Source: Aliidongia sp035943795 (GTDB taxonomy: Bacteria > Pseudomonadota > Alphaproteobacteria > ATCC43930 > CGMCC-115725). From it: a DNA stretch of 64,000 bases. This document shows positions 25,402 through 34,706 of the stretch, one piece after another (the stretch's first letter is position 1; each line of letters starts with the position of its first letter). A program made the translations under genes and the position numbers. The stretch is from the NCBI RefSeq assembly GCF_035943795.1, contig NZ_DASZBY010000100.1, positions 62,001-126,000 on the forward strand, written 5' to 3'. The notes beneath the pieces were generated by a model. It was not told the DNA's origin, made no database searches, and worked only from the letters and a program-made list of their open reading frames with translations.

Positions 25402-26718
25402 GTGGCGGCAGGTCGCACCCCGCTCGACGACGCGGCATTCGCGAGCGCCATGGCCGCTGTCGGTCCGTTCGAACCGGCTCCCGACCTGGCCGTTGCGGTT
25501 TCGGGTGGTGCCGATTCCCTGGCCCTGGTGCTGTTGGCCGACCGTTGGGTTCGGGCGCATGGCGGCAGCGTCGTGGCGCTTACCGTCGACCATCGGCTGC
25601 GCGCGGCCTCGACCGCCGAAGCCGGCCAGGTCGCCCGGTGGCTCGGTGCCCGCGGCATCCGGCACGAAACCCTGGCGTGGCAAGGGCCATATCCGCTCCA
25701 CGATCTGCAGGCGGCGGCCCGCGCCGCGCGGTACCGGCTGCTCGGCGAATGGTGCCGGCGGGCCGGCGTGCTGCATCTGCTGACTGCGCATCATCAGGAC
25801 GACCAGGCGGAAACCCTGATCCTGCGGCTCGGGCGCGGCAGCGGCCTCGCCGGTCTTGCGGGCATGGCGCCGATCGTCGAGGCCGACCATCATCGGCTGC
25901 TGCGGCCTTTGCTGGGCGTGCCGGCGGCGCGCCTCAAGGCAGCGCTGGAAAGTATGGGCCAGCCCTGGCTCGAAGATCCGAGTAACGACAATCCCGCCTT
26001 TGCCCGGGTCCGCGTCCGGACCCGGAAAACCCTGCTCGCCGACGTCGGCCTGACGCCCGAGCGCCTGGCCGATACCAGCCGCCACCTGGGGCGGGCGAGA
26101 GCCGCGCAGGAACGGCAGGTCGAGCGCGTGCTGGTCGCGGGCGTCGACCTGCATCCGGCCGGCTTCGCCCTGCTCGACCCACGCCCGTTCGCGCTGGCAC
26201 CCGACGAGATCGGTCTGCGCGCGCTCGCCGCGATCGTCGCCACCATCGGCGGCGAAGAATTTCCGCCGCGGTTCGACCGCCTGGAACGGGCGGCCCGGGC
26301 GATCTTCGACGGCGCGCTCGGCGGCGGCCGGACGCTCGGCGGCTGCCGGATCCTGCCGTGGCGGGGCAGGGTGCTGGTGCTGCGCGAACCGGCATCGGTC
26401 GCCCCGCCGATGGATTTTCCCGTGGCCGGCGGGACTCTATCCTGGGATCGCCGGTTCCTCGTGACCCTCCCGGCTGGGCCGGATTGGCGCGGCTTTCGCA
26501 TCGGCGCCTTCGGTATCGAGGGCCCGGCGACCATGAGCGGGATTGTGCAAGCGCTTGGTACACCCCATTTGCCCTCAGGAGTGCGGCCGTCCTTGCCCGC
26601 TTTCTGGCGGGAAGGTACTCTGCTCAGTGTCCCCCATCTTGGTTGGATGCGCGCGGGTGCCGTGATCCGGTTTCGGCCGACACGATCGTTGACTGGCAGC
26701 GGATTTACCGTTGTTTAG
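25402..26718 (+). CDS. tilS: tRNA(Ile)-lysidine synthetase
   Basis: 438 residues from the GTG at 25402; a TTG at 25354, 5 bp after cpoB, is the alternative start. It converts the wobble cytidine of tRNA-Ile(CAU) to lysidine using ATP. The N-terminal PP-loop reads VAVSGGADSLALVLL, followed by VDHRLRAAS and LTAHHQDDQAETLILRLGRGSG, the tRNA/ATP site. A substrate-specificity region and a C-terminal TilS domain follow. Coupled to cpoB; ftsH follows, as in many Alphaproteobacteria. Confidence 0.92.
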   Translation: MAAGRTPLDDAAFASAMAAVGPFEPAPDLAVAVSGGADSLALVLLADRWVRAHGGSVVALTVDHRLRAASTAEAGQVARWLGARGIRHETLAWQGPYPLHDLQAAARAARYRLLGEWCRRAGVLHLLTAHHQDDQAETLILRLGRGSGLAGLAGMAPIVEADHHRLLRPLLGVPAARLKAALESMGQPWLEDPSNDNPAFARVRVRTRKTLLADVGLTPERLADTSRHLGRARAAQERQVERVLVAGVDLHPAGFALLDPRPFALAPDEIGLRALAAIVATIGGEEFPPRFDRLERAARAIFDGALGGGRTLGGCRILPWRGRVLVLREPASVAPPMDFPVAGGTLSWDRRFLVTLPAGPDWRGFRIGAFGIEGPATMSGIVQALGTPHLPSGVRPSLPAFWREGTLLSVPHLGWMRAGAVIRFRPTRSLTGSGFTVV

Positions 26719-26844
26719 TGGACGGCGCGCCTTATGTGATCTCGAGTGTGGTCGTTTGGTCGGCTCGCTTCGAGTGGGTGCCAGCAGGTGGTATGGTACC
26801 GTGACGTGGGTATACGTCGACGGACGGAACGAAAGGCCTCGACC

Positions 26845-28776
26845 GTGAACAATTTCGGGAAGAATCTGGCGCTCTGGATCATTATCGCGCTGTTGCTCGT
26901 TGCGCTCTTCAATCTGTTCCAGAGCTCTTCCAGCCGCGGTCCCCAGACCAGCATCGCCTATTCGGAGTTCCTCAGCGACGTGGACCGGAACCAGGTTTCC
27001 GATGTCACGATCCAGGGACCCACGCTCAACGGCCATTATACGGACGGTCGTGCCTTCTCGACCTATACGCCGAACGATCCGGGGCTGGTCGGTCACCTGA
27101 CCGAGAAGAAGGTCCGGATCACCGCGCAGCCGATCGAGGATAACGTCCCGTCGCTGTTCGGCATCCTGATCAACTGGTTCCCGATGCTGCTGCTGATCGG
27201 CGTCTGGATCTTCTTCATGCGCCAGATGCAGGGCGGCGGCGGCCGGGCCATGGGCTTCGGCAAGTCGCGCGCCCGCCTGCTGACCGAGAAGGTCGGCCGC
27301 ATCACTTTCGACGACGTCGCCGGCGTCGACGAGGCGAAGCAGGACCTCGAAGAGATCGTCGAGTACCTGAAGGACCCGCAGAAGTTCCAGCGCCTGGGCG
27401 GCAAGATCCCCAAGGGCTGTCTGCTCGTGGGCCCGCCGGGTACCGGCAAGACGCTGCTGGCGCGCGCCATCGCCGGCGAGGCGAACGTGCCGTTCTTCAC
27501 CATCTCGGGCTCCGATTTCGTTGAGATGTTCGTCGGTGTCGGCGCGTCCCGCGTCCGCGACATGTTCGAACAAGGCAAGAAAAACGCCCCGTGCATCATC
27601 TTCATCGATGAAATCGACGCGGTCGGCCGCCATCGCGGTGCCGGCCTGGGCGGCGGCAACGACGAGCGCGAACAGACCCTGAACCAGCTTCTGGTCGAGA
27701 TGGACGGGTTCGAGGCGAACGAGGGCGTGATCCTGATCGCGGCCACCAACCGCCCGGACGTGCTCGATCCAGCCCTGCTGCGCCCCGGCCGCTTCGACCG
27801 CCAGGTCGTGGTGCCGAACCCGGACGTGCTGGGCCGCGAGAAGATCCTCAAGGTCCATATGCGCAAGGTCCCGCTCGCGGCCGACGTCGAGGCCAAGGTC
27901 GTGGCGCGCGGCACGCCGGGCTTCTCCGGTGCCGATCTCGCCAACCTCGTCAACGAGGCGGCGCTGATGGCGGCGCGCAAGGGCAAACGATCCGTCTCCA
28001 TGCTCGAATTCGAGCAGGCCAAGGACAAGGTCATGCTGGGCGCGGAACGCCGCTCCATGGTCATGACCGACAAGGAAAAGGAACTGACCGCCTATCACGA
28101 GGCCGGTCATGCCCTGGTCGCGCTCTATCAGCCGCTGCATCACCCGCTGCACAAGGTCACGATCATTCCCCGGGGCCGGGCGCTGGGCGTCACCTGGTAC
28201 CTGCCGGAGCGGGATCAGCTCAGCCAGTCCTTGAAGGAACTGACCGGCCGCATCGCGTCGACCTTCGGCGGCCGTGTCGCTGAGGAAATCATCTTCGGCG
28301 AAGAGAACGTGACGACCGGTGCCGCGAGCGACATCCATCAGGCGACCTCGACTGCCCGCCGGATGGTAACCGAATGGGGCATGTCGGAGACGCTCGGCCG
28401 GATTCGCTACAGCGACAACGAGGAAGAGGTGTTCCTCGGCCACTCGGTCACCCAGCGCAAAAATGTGTCGGATGCGACGGCAAAGCTGATCGACGACGAG
28501 ATCCGGCGCATCGTCGAGACCGGCGAGGCGACGGCGCGCAAGGTGCTGACCGAGCATGTCGATGAACTGCATGCGATTGCCCGGGCGTTGCTCGAATACG
28601 AGACGCTATCGGGTGACGAGTGCCGCAAGATCATCGCCGGCGAGAAGATCGAACGCGATCTGACCGACGACGACACCCGCCCGGCTACCCCGCGCCGGTC
28701 CTCGATCCCGCCGGCCGGTGGGCGCAAGGACAAGCCGGCGGGCGGTCTCGAACCCGAGCCGCAGCCGAATACCTGA
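26845..28776 (+). CDS. ftsH: ATP-dependent zinc metalloprotease FtsH
   Basis: 643 residues from a GTG with AAAGG eight bases upstream. Two transmembrane helices (about 6-25 and 104-126) flank a periplasmic domain. The AAA+ domain has Walker A GPPGTGKT (196-203), Walker B IIFIDEID and the SRH arginines in RPDVLDPALLRPGRFDR. The zinc site HEAGH is at 418-422, with the third ligand in the later ATSTARRMVTEWGMS region. It degrades misfolded membrane proteins and regulators such as sigma-32, whose gene rpoH lies at 48.5 kb. TGATG overlap with folP. Confidence 0.97.
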   Translation: MNNFGKNLALWIIIALLLVALFNLFQSSSSRGPQTSIAYSEFLSDVDRNQVSDVTIQGPTLNGHYTDGRAFSTYTPNDPGLVGHLTEKKVRITAQPIEDNVPSLFGILINWFPMLLLIGVWIFFMRQMQGGGGRAMGFGKSRARLLTEKVGRITFDDVAGVDEAKQDLEEIVEYLKDPQKFQRLGGKIPKGCLLVGPPGTGKTLLARAIAGEANVPFFTISGSDFVEMFVGVGASRVRDMFEQGKKNAPCIIFIDEIDAVGRHRGAGLGGGNDEREQTLNQLLVEMDGFEANEGVILIAATNRPDVLDPALLRPGRFDRQVVVPNPDVLGREKILKVHMRKVPLAADVEAKVVARGTPGFSGADLANLVNEAALMAARKGKRSVSMLEFEQAKDKVMLGAERRSMVMTDKEKELTAYHEAGHALVALYQPLHHPLHKVTIIPRGRALGVTWYLPERDQLSQSLKELTGRIASTFGGRVAEEIIFGEENVTTGAASDIHQATSTARRMVTEWGMSETLGRIRYSDNEEEVFLGHSVTQRKNVSDATAKLIDDEIRRIVETGEATARKVLTEHVDELHAIARALLEYETLSGDECRKIIAGEKIERDLTDDDTRPATPRRSSIPPAGGRKDKPAGGLEPEPQPNT

Positions 28777-30005
28777 TGGCGCCGGCCAATCCGGCCGGTC
28801 GTTCCGAACTTCGAGGCCCCGCCGCAAGACGGGGCCTCGATTCGTTGGAACGCCTGCCGCCGACATCGCTGTATCTTTGCCCCCAAGGATTCCTGGCCGG
28901 CGCGACCGCCAGCATGGCCATCGATGCCGGCCTCGCCTGGCGTGTCGCCGGCGGCTGGATGGCCGCGACCCTCATCGAGATCTTCGTGCGCAATCCCGAC
29001 GGCGGCGCCGACAGGCTTATCGTTTCGGTTCCGGAACTATCCGCTTGGCTCGGCGAGACTGACGGTGCCGCTGCCCGACGCCTGCGCGAGCTTGCCGAAC
29101 GGCTGCAGACTCCGCGTGCACCCTGGGCCGGCTTGGCCCTGGATCGACCCCACGCCATGGGTATCGTCAACACCACGCCCGACAGTTTCTCCGACGGCGG
29201 CGACCATGATGGCATCGAGGCGGCGGTCGCCCACGGCATGGCGTTGCGCGCGGCCGGGGCGGCGATCCTCGACGTCGGGGGCGAATCGACCCGGCCGGGT
29301 GCCGCCGGGGTGTCGGTCGAGGCGGAGATCGAGCGGGTCGTGCCGGTGATCCGCGGGCTGGTCGCCGAGGGCGCGCTTGTCTCGGTCGACACGCGGCGGG
29401 CCGCCGTCATGGCAGCGGCGCTCGATGCGGGAGCCGTCATCCTGAACGACGTGCAGGCGCTGACCCAGCCCGGCACCCTGGCGTTGGCGGCGAAGACCCA
29501 GGCCCCCGTCGCACTCATGCACATGCAGGGGGAGCCGCGCACCATGCAGGCCTCGCCCCGCTACGACGTCGCTGCACTCGACGTGTTCGACTGGCTGGAC
29601 GCCCGCGTTGCCGCCTGCGGGGCGGCCGGCCTGCCGCGCGACCGCATCCTGGTCGATCCCGGCATCGGTTTCGGCAAGGCGCTCGGTCATAATCTCGGAA
29701 TCCTCGCGGCTCTCGGGCTCCTTCACACGCTGGGCACCGGCATCCTGCTGGGCGTGTCGCGCAAGAGCTTCATCGGCAAGATCGATGGCAGCGCCGATCC
29801 CAGGCGCCGCCTGGGCGGCTCGCTGGCCGCTGCCCTGGACGGATGGGGGCGGGGCGCCCAGATTGTCCGGGTGCATGACGTGGCCGAGACGATCCAGGCG
29901 CTGCGCGTTGCCCAGGCAATTGCGGAGGCGCGCGCCCAGCTTAGCTCGCGCGCGGGCGAGGCACTTGCTATAGAGGCAGCGGCGATCAGCCGGAGGAATG
30001 AATGA
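28776..30005 (+). CDS. folP: dihydropteroate synthase with N-terminal extension
   Basis: 409 residues, about 125 longer than the usual enzyme. The catalytic TIM barrel covers about residues 125-390, with MGIVNTTPDSFSDGGDHDG, DVGGESTRPGAAGV, LNDVQAL and ILVDPGIGFGKALGHN. It condenses para-aminobenzoate with hydroxymethyl-dihydropterin diphosphate. The N-terminal ~120 residues (LYLCPQGFLAGATAS, GGWMAATLIEIFVRNPDGGADR) form a separate part with no assigned function; extensions of this kind seem usual in related bacteria. Overlaps both ftsH and glmM. Confidence 0.92.
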   Translation: MAPANPAGRSELRGPAARRGLDSLERLPPTSLYLCPQGFLAGATASMAIDAGLAWRVAGGWMAATLIEIFVRNPDGGADRLIVSVPELSAWLGETDGAAARRLRELAERLQTPRAPWAGLALDRPHAMGIVNTTPDSFSDGGDHDGIEAAVAHGMALRAAGAAILDVGGESTRPGAAGVSVEAEIERVVPVIRGLVAEGALVSVDTRRAAVMAAALDAGAVILNDVQALTQPGTLALAAKTQAPVALMHMQGEPRTMQASPRYDVAALDVFDWLDARVAACGAAGLPRDRILVDPGIGFGKALGHNLGILAALGLLHTLGTGILLGVSRKSFIGKIDGSADPRRRLGGSLAAALDGWGRGAQIVRVHDVAETIQALRVAQAIAEARAQLSSRAGEALAIEAAAISRRNE

Positions 30006-31375
30006 TGACGCGGAAACTTTTCGGTACCGACGGGATCCGGGGCACGGCCAACACGGCGCCCATGACCGCCGATATCGCGCTCAAGGTCGCGGTCGCGGCG
30101 GCGCGCCATTTCCGCCGGGGCAATCACCGCCATGTCGTCGTCATCGGCAAGGACACGCGGCTGTCCGGCTACATGCTGGAACCGGCGCTGACCGCCGGCT
30201 TCATTTCCATGGGCATGGATTGCGTGCTGGTCGGCCCGATCCCGACCCCGGCGGTCGCCATGCTGACCCGCTCGCTGCGCGCCGACCTGGGCGTGATGAT
30301 CTCCGCCTCGCACAATCCCTATGAAGACAACGGCCTGAAGCTGTTCGGTCCCGACGGCCAGAAACTGTCCGACGATATCGAGGCGGCGATCGAATCCTCT
30401 GTTGCGACCGGCACCAACGAGGATCTGGCGCCTTCGGCCCATCTGGGCCGCGCCCGCCGGCTCGAGGACAATGGCGGCCGCTACATCGAATGGGTCAAGA
30501 ACACCCTGCCGCGCGGCATGCGGCTCGACGGCATCCGCATCGTGATCGATTGCGCCCACGGCGCTGCCTACAAGGTGGCGCCCAGCGTGCTCTACGAACT
30601 GGGCGCCGAGGTCATTCCCCTGGGCGTCTCGCCCGACGGGTTCAACATCAACCGGGATTCGGGCGCCATGTCGCCCCGCGCCATGCAGCAGGCCGTGGTC
30701 GAGCACAAGGCGCATCTGGGCCTGGCGCTCGACGGCGATGCCGATCGCCTGTTGGTGGCCGACGAGACCGGACAGCTGCTCGACGGCGACCAGCTGATGG
30801 GTCTGATCGCCAGCCGCGCCCATCGCGCCGGCAACCTCAAGGGCGGCGGCCTGGTCGCGACGGTCATGTCCAACCTCGGGCTGGAACGCTACCTGGACGG
30901 CCTCGGCCTCAGCTTGGCGCGTACGGCGGTCGGCGACCGCTACGTGTTCGAGCACATGCGCGAGCACGGCTTCAATGTCGGCGGCGAGCAGTCGGGCCAC
31001 ATCATCCTGACCGACCATTCCACGACCGGCGACGGGCTGCTGGCGGCGCTGCAGGTGCTGGCCGCGATGATCGAGCGCAATGCGCCCCTGAGCGAGGTCG
31101 GCCGTGTCTTCACGCCGCTGCCCCAGCGCCTGAAGAGCGTCCGCTTCGCCGCTGGCAGCGAGCCCCTGAAGATGCCGCGGATTATGGAGGCGATCCGCGC
31201 GGCCGAGGCCCAACTGGTCGGCAACGGCCGCCTGCTGCTGCGCAAGTCCGGCACGGAGCCGGTCATCCGCGTCATGGCGGAGGGCGAGGACGAGGCGCTG
31301 GTCACCGCGGTCGTCGACAGCCTGTCCGGGCTCATCGCCGAGACGGCCGGCGGTTCGGGCCCGGCTGGGCATTGA
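30002..31375 (+). CDS. glmM: phosphoglucosamine mutase
   Basis: 457 residues (456 if the second ATG at 30005 is used; GGAGG lies at 29992-29996). It converts glucosamine-6-phosphate to glucosamine-1-phosphate for peptidoglycan and LPS. Motifs: GTDGIRGTAN, the phosphoserine loop ISASHNPYEDNG (S103), the Mg2+ loop LDGDADRLL, and the sugar-specificity GGEQSGHIIL and phosphate-binding RKSGTEPVIRVM. It follows ftsH-folP, the common gene order. Confidence 0.97.
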   Translation: MMTRKLFGTDGIRGTANTAPMTADIALKVAVAAARHFRRGNHRHVVVIGKDTRLSGYMLEPALTAGFISMGMDCVLVGPIPTPAVAMLTRSLRADLGVMISASHNPYEDNGLKLFGPDGQKLSDDIEAAIESSVATGTNEDLAPSAHLGRARRLEDNGGRYIEWVKNTLPRGMRLDGIRIVIDCAHGAAYKVAPSVLYELGAEVIPLGVSPDGFNINRDSGAMSPRAMQQAVVEHKAHLGLALDGDADRLLVADETGQLLDGDQLMGLIASRAHRAGNLKGGGLVATVMSNLGLERYLDGLGLSLARTAVGDRYVFEHMREHGFNVGGEQSGHIILTDHSTTGDGLLAALQVLAAMIERNAPLSEVGRVFTPLPQRLKSVRFAAGSEPLKMPRIMEAIRAAEAQLVGNGRLLLRKSGTEPVIRVMAEGEDEALVTAVVDSLSGLIAETAGGSGPAGH

Positions 31376-32166
31376 CCGCCCCGCCGCGCATCCTGATCGT
31401 CGCCGGCTCGGATTCCGGCGGCGGTGCCGGCCTGCAGGCCGACCTCAAGACCGTGCTGGCGCTCGGCGGCTACGGCATGACCGCGGTCACGGCGCTGACC
31501 GCCCAGAATACTCTGGGCGTACACGAGGTCCTGCCCGTGCCGGCCTCGTTCGTGCGCCGCCAGATGCGGGTCGTGCTCGACGATCTCGGCGCCGATGCGG
31601 TCAAGACCGGCATGCTGAAGGATGCCGGCATCATTGCGGCGGTCGCCGAAGAATTGCCGGACGGGGTGCCGCTGGTGGTCGATCCCGTGATGGTCGCCAA
31701 GGGCGGGGCCGCTTTACTCGATCCCGATGCGATCGACGCGTTGAAGCGATTGCTGTTGCCCCGAACCACGGTGCTGACGCCGAACCTGCCGGAGGCCGAA
31801 GCGCTGCTCGGCCTCACGATCGGCGATCTCGACGGCATGAAGCGCGCGGCCGGAATCCTACTAGGCCTCGGGCCGGCGGCAGTCCTGCTCAAGGGCGGCC
31901 ACCTGCCGGGCGATATGGTCCATGACGTGCTGGCCGACCGGTCGGGGATCCGGATATTTTCCGCGCCGCGCATTCCGTCCCACCATACTCATGGCACCGG
32001 TTGCACGCTCGCATCGGCATTGGCAACCGGGCTGGGCGCCGGTCGGCCGCTGGCCGAGGCGGTCGCCCGCGCACGCGAGTATGTGCGCGAGGCGATTCGG
32101 GCGGCGCCAGGGTTCGGGCGCGGCCACGGCCCGCTCGGCCACGGCCATACGGTCGGTAAATTCTAG
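31372..32166 (+). CDS. thiD: bifunctional hydroxymethylpyrimidine/phosphomethylpyrimidine kinase
   Basis: 264 residues, TTG start overlapping the glmM stop. Ribokinase-like fold that phosphorylates HMP twice for thiamine synthesis. Motifs: ILIVAGSDSGGGAGLQADLKT, DAVKTGML, VVDPVMVAKGGAALL and the anion-hole/catalytic HHTHGTGCTLASALATGL. ThiE, which uses its product, is at 8.4 kb. Confidence 0.95.
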   Translation: MTAPPRILIVAGSDSGGGAGLQADLKTVLALGGYGMTAVTALTAQNTLGVHEVLPVPASFVRRQMRVVLDDLGADAVKTGMLKDAGIIAAVAEELPDGVPLVVDPVMVAKGGAALLDPDAIDALKRLLLPRTTVLTPNLPEAEALLGLTIGDLDGMKRAAGILLGLGPAAVLLKGGHLPGDMVHDVLADRSGIRIFSAPRIPSHHTHGTGCTLASALATGLGAGRPLAEAVARAREYVREAIRAAPGFGRGHGPLGHGHTVGKF

Positions 32167-32181
32167 AGTCCGAGGACATTC

Positions 32182-32676
32182 ATGATGATGCGAACCGGCT
32201 TGCGCTGGCTCTGGCTGACGGGCGTGGTCGCCGCCATCGACCAGATCTCGAAGATCCTGCTGATCGAGCGGCTGCCGCCGTTCCGGCCGGTCGCGGTCCT
32301 GCCGTCGTTGAATTTCCTGCTGACCTACAACACCGGTGTCTCGTTCAGCTTCCTGCAGCTGCCCGGCGGCTGGCAGCGCTGGCCCCTCGCGATCTTCGCG
32401 CTGGTCATCGTCGCGGTGTTGGTCGGCTGGCTGGCGCGCATGGCATCGGACCGGCGCCTGCTTGCGGCAGCCGTCGCGATCGTGCTGGGCGGGGCGGTCG
32501 GCAACTTGATCGATCGGATCGTGCAGGGACAGGTGACCGATTTCATCCAGGTCTATTGGGGCACCTGGTCGTTCGCGATCTTCAACCTGGCCGATGCTGC
32601 GATCACCGTCGGCGTGGCGCTGATCCTGCTGGATAATCTGCTCGGCGGCGACGGCCGGTCACGCCAGGGCGCCTGA
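32182..32676 (+). CDS. lspA: lipoprotein signal peptidase (signal peptidase II)
   Basis: 164 residues with four transmembrane helices. Aspartyl protease that removes lipoprotein signal peptides; the catalytic pair is D120 (VTDFIQ) and D138 (FNLADAAI), with NFLLTYNTGVSFSFL and GGAVGNLIDRI also conserved. It would process Pal, MlaA and the glycine-zipper lipoprotein encoded in this window. Three ATGs in a row mark the start. Confidence 0.96.
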   Translation: MMMRTGLRWLWLTGVVAAIDQISKILLIERLPPFRPVAVLPSLNFLLTYNTGVSFSFLQLPGGWQRWPLAIFALVIVAVLVGWLARMASDRRLLAAAVAIVLGGAVGNLIDRIVQGQVTDFIQVYWGTWSFAIFNLADAAITVGVALILLDNLLGGDGRSRQGA

Positions 32677-32701
32677 CCGGCCGGGATATCCATCCGATCG
32701 G

Positions 32702-32920
32702 CTAATGGGCGATCTCATGGCCGATCAAGGCGCCGCCGACGGCGCCACCCACCGTGGCCGCGGTCTTGCCGTCGCCCTTGCCGAACTGGTTGCCCGCATA
32801 GGCACCGGCACCGGCGCCCACCGTCTCGGCGCACGCGCCCAAGGCCAGGGGGGCAAGGATCATGATCGCGATCGCCAGCTTCTTCAGCGGGCGAGCGCGC
32901 TGGGTGTCAAAATCGCGCAT
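32702..32920 (-). CDS. small glycine-zipper lipoprotein
   Basis: 72 residues. Basic start, hydrophobic segment and lipobox LGACAE give a lipoprotein with Cys 29. The rest is a glycine-zipper region, VGAGAGAYAGNQFGKG and AATVGGAVGGALIGHEI, of the 2TM/OsmB-SlyB type that lies in or near the outer membrane. Function unknown; such proteins often respond to envelope or osmotic stress. Convergent with lspA, 25 bp between stops. Confidence 0.82.
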   Translation of the reverse strand: MRDFDTQRARPLKKLAIAIMILAPLALGACAETVGAGAGAYAGNQFGKGDGKTAATVGGAVGGALIGHEIAH

Positions 32921-32992
32921 GACGTTCTCCTGTTGACGAACCTGTCACCCCAGACCAACAGGCGAGCGGGCAGACGGTTCCGACCCGCGGCG

Positions 32993-34381
32993 TCAGACGA
33001 CCGACAGCAGCGGATCGGGCTCGGCGTCGCGCAGGTCGCGCAGGGTGGCCAGCGCCGTCTCCAGGATGCCGAGATCGGCCACGGTGCCGAGGCAGACACG
33101 CACACCGTTCACCGGAGCGATGCGCCCGACCGTGAAGGCGTTGGCCCCGGTCACGGCGATGCCCAGCCGCCGGGCCTCGGTCACGAATTCGCTGGCGCGC
33201 CAGCGCTCGTCGAGCGGCAGCCACAGGTGATAGGCGTTGGGATGTCCCATCACGTCGGACCCCAGGACCCGCCGGGCCAGGGCCTGGCGCTGCGCCGCTT
33301 CATGTCGCTTGGTCGCCGCCAGCCGCTCGGCGGCGCCGCTCAGGATCCAACGCGTCGCGATCTCGACCATCAGCGGCGGCACCATCCAGATCGTCGATCG
33401 CACGGCGAGGGCCAATCGGTCGACCCGATCGGCCGGCGCCAGGATATAGCCGATGCGCAGGCCGGGTGCCGCGCTCTTGGATAGGCTGGTCACCAGGAAG
33501 GTCCGCTCCGGCGCCAAGGCGGCGAACGGCGTCGGGCGGTCGATCAGGAAGCCGTAGACGTCGTCCTCGACGATCAGCACGTCGTGGCGCCGCGCGATCT
33601 CCACGATCGCCCTCCGGCGGTCGACCGGCAGGACGCCGCCCAGCGGGTTGCTGATGTTCGGCGTCAGGTACAGCATCCGGATCGGCCATTGCCGGCAGGC
33701 CGCGGCGAAGGCATCGGGCAGGACACCATGTTCGTCGACCGCGATGCCTTCCAGCCGGACCTGGCGCAGCTGGCAGGCCGCCTTCAGGCCTGGGTAGGTC
33801 ATGGCCTCGGTCGCCACCACGTCGCCCGGATTGGCATAGGCGCCGAGGATGGTCGACAGGCAGTGCTGGCCGCCCGCGGTAACCAGGATCCGGTCGGGCG
33901 TGGTTTCCGCCCCGGTCAACCCCAGCCAGGCGGCGCCGGCCGCCCGGGCCGGCGGCAGGCCGGTATGGTTCTGATAGCGCAGCAACTCGCCCAGATCCGG
34001 CTTCTCGGCGATGGCGCGCAGGGTTTCGGCGAACAGCGCGGTCTCTTCGCCGGGCATCGGATGATTTTGCGCCAGGTTGAGCAGCCCGGCCGGCTCGAGC
34101 GCGCGCTCGGGCGGCAACGCGGACGGCACTGGCGGCTCGAGGCCGCGGATGAAGGTGCCGCGCCCGACCTCGCCGGCGATCAAGCCGCGCCGCTCGGCCT
34201 CGGCATAGGCCCGGCTGACCGTGCCGACCGTGACTTTCAGATGCCAGGCCAGATCGCGGTGGGTCGGCAGGCGGTCGCCCGATCGCAGCCGGCCTTCGCG
34301 CAGGTCCAAGGCGAGCGCTTCGGCGATGGCGCGATAGCGGGGCCCGGTAAAACGGGCGAGGTCTGGTTGCCACATTGTCAT
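32993..34381 (-). CDS. MocR-type regulator (GntR helix-turn-helix fused to aminotransferase domain)
   Basis: 462 residues. The N-terminal GntR winged helix (about 15-80: AEALALDLREGRLRSGDRLPT, LKVTVGTVSRAYAEAERRGL) is followed by a class I aminotransferase-like PLP domain (about 110-450: VTAGGQHCLSTILGAYANPG, VEDDVYGFL, FLVTSLSKSAAPGLRIGY with the PLP lysine). MocR proteins use PLP or an amino compound as effector and usually control the divergent gene, here the DUF1127-PhzF-dehydratase unit. The ATG at 34381 (or 34375) lies inside a palindrome and near the predicted transcript start, so the mRNA may be leaderless. Confidence 0.92.
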   Translation of the reverse strand: MTMWQPDLARFTGPRYRAIAEALALDLREGRLRSGDRLPTHRDLAWHLKVTVGTVSRAYAEAERRGLIAGEVGRGTFIRGLEPPVPSALPPERALEPAGLLNLAQNHPMPGEETALFAETLRAIAEKPDLGELLRYQNHTGLPPARAAGAAWLGLTGAETTPDRILVTAGGQHCLSTILGAYANPGDVVATEAMTYPGLKAACQLRQVRLEGIAVDEHGVLPDAFAAACRQWPIRMLYLTPNISNPLGGVLPVDRRRAIVEIARRHDVLIVEDDVYGFLIDRPTPFAALAPERTFLVTSLSKSAAPGLRIGYILAPADRVDRLALAVRSTIWMVPPLMVEIATRWILSGAAERLAATKRHEAAQRQALARRVLGSDVMGHPNAYHLWLPLDERWRASEFVTEARRLGIAVTGANAFTVGRIAPVNGVRVCLGTVADLGILETALATLRDLRDAEPDPLLSVV

Positions 34382-34441
34382 GATGACAATATTCGGTTTG
34401 ACCGAGGGATCTTGTCAATGTCTCTATTGAATAGATACAAT
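34374..34441. promoter_or_regulatory. overlapping divergent promoters with palindromic operator
   Basis: Palindrome ATTGTCAT-G-ATGACAAT (34374-34390) covers the MocR start codon. TTGTCAA at 34412-34418 serves both ways: as TTGTCA (-35) with TACAAT (34436-34441, 18-base spacer) for the DUF1127 side, and on the minus strand as TTGACA with GAATAT (34394-34389) for the MocR gene. Two TTGTCA direct copies lie 37 bases apart. This is the expected layout for MocR autoregulation plus control of the neighbour. Confidence 0.6.
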
Positions 34442-34472
34442 TTTCCGTCATCTCGCTTGGAGGAGATGAATT

Positions 34473-34688
34473 ATGGGTACAATACTGGTCGAGCGGCAGC
34501 GCGGGGTTCCCGCGCTCGAGGCAAAATCGCTGGGCGTCGGCCTGCTCGCGCTCGCGGCACGCTGGCTGTCGCGCGTTCGGTCCCGGCGGCAATTGCGGCT
34601 GCTGCTGGCCGATCCCCGGGTGCTGGCCGATCTCGGCTTGACCGCAGACCAGGCCGATCAGGAATCCTTGAAGCCGTTCTGGCGCTAA
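34473..34688 (+). CDS. DUF1127 small protein
   Basis: 71 residues. C-terminal DUF1127 motif: RVRSRRQLRLLLADPRVLADLGL, ending SLKPFWR. GGAGGAG at 34459-34465 is a strong ribosome site seven bases before the start. Divergent from the MocR gene and 18 bp before the PhzF gene, so likely the first gene of that unit. No function can be assigned beyond family; it is a paralogue of the protein at 793. Confidence 0.87.
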   Translation: MGTILVERQRGVPALEAKSLGVGLLALAARWLSRVRSRRQLRLLLADPRVLADLGLTADQADQESLKPFWR

Positions 34689-34706
34689 GACGGAGCTTTG
34701 CGGGAC

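Noticed and set aside
26689..26717. Promoter for ftsH (TTGACT-N17-TGTTTA) inside the end of tilS
   Set aside because: The -10 is poor and no heat-shock-type promoter could be recognised either.
26575..28572. 665-codon open frame opposite ftsH
   Set aside because: Shadow of FtsH, which has all catalytic motifs on the plus strand.
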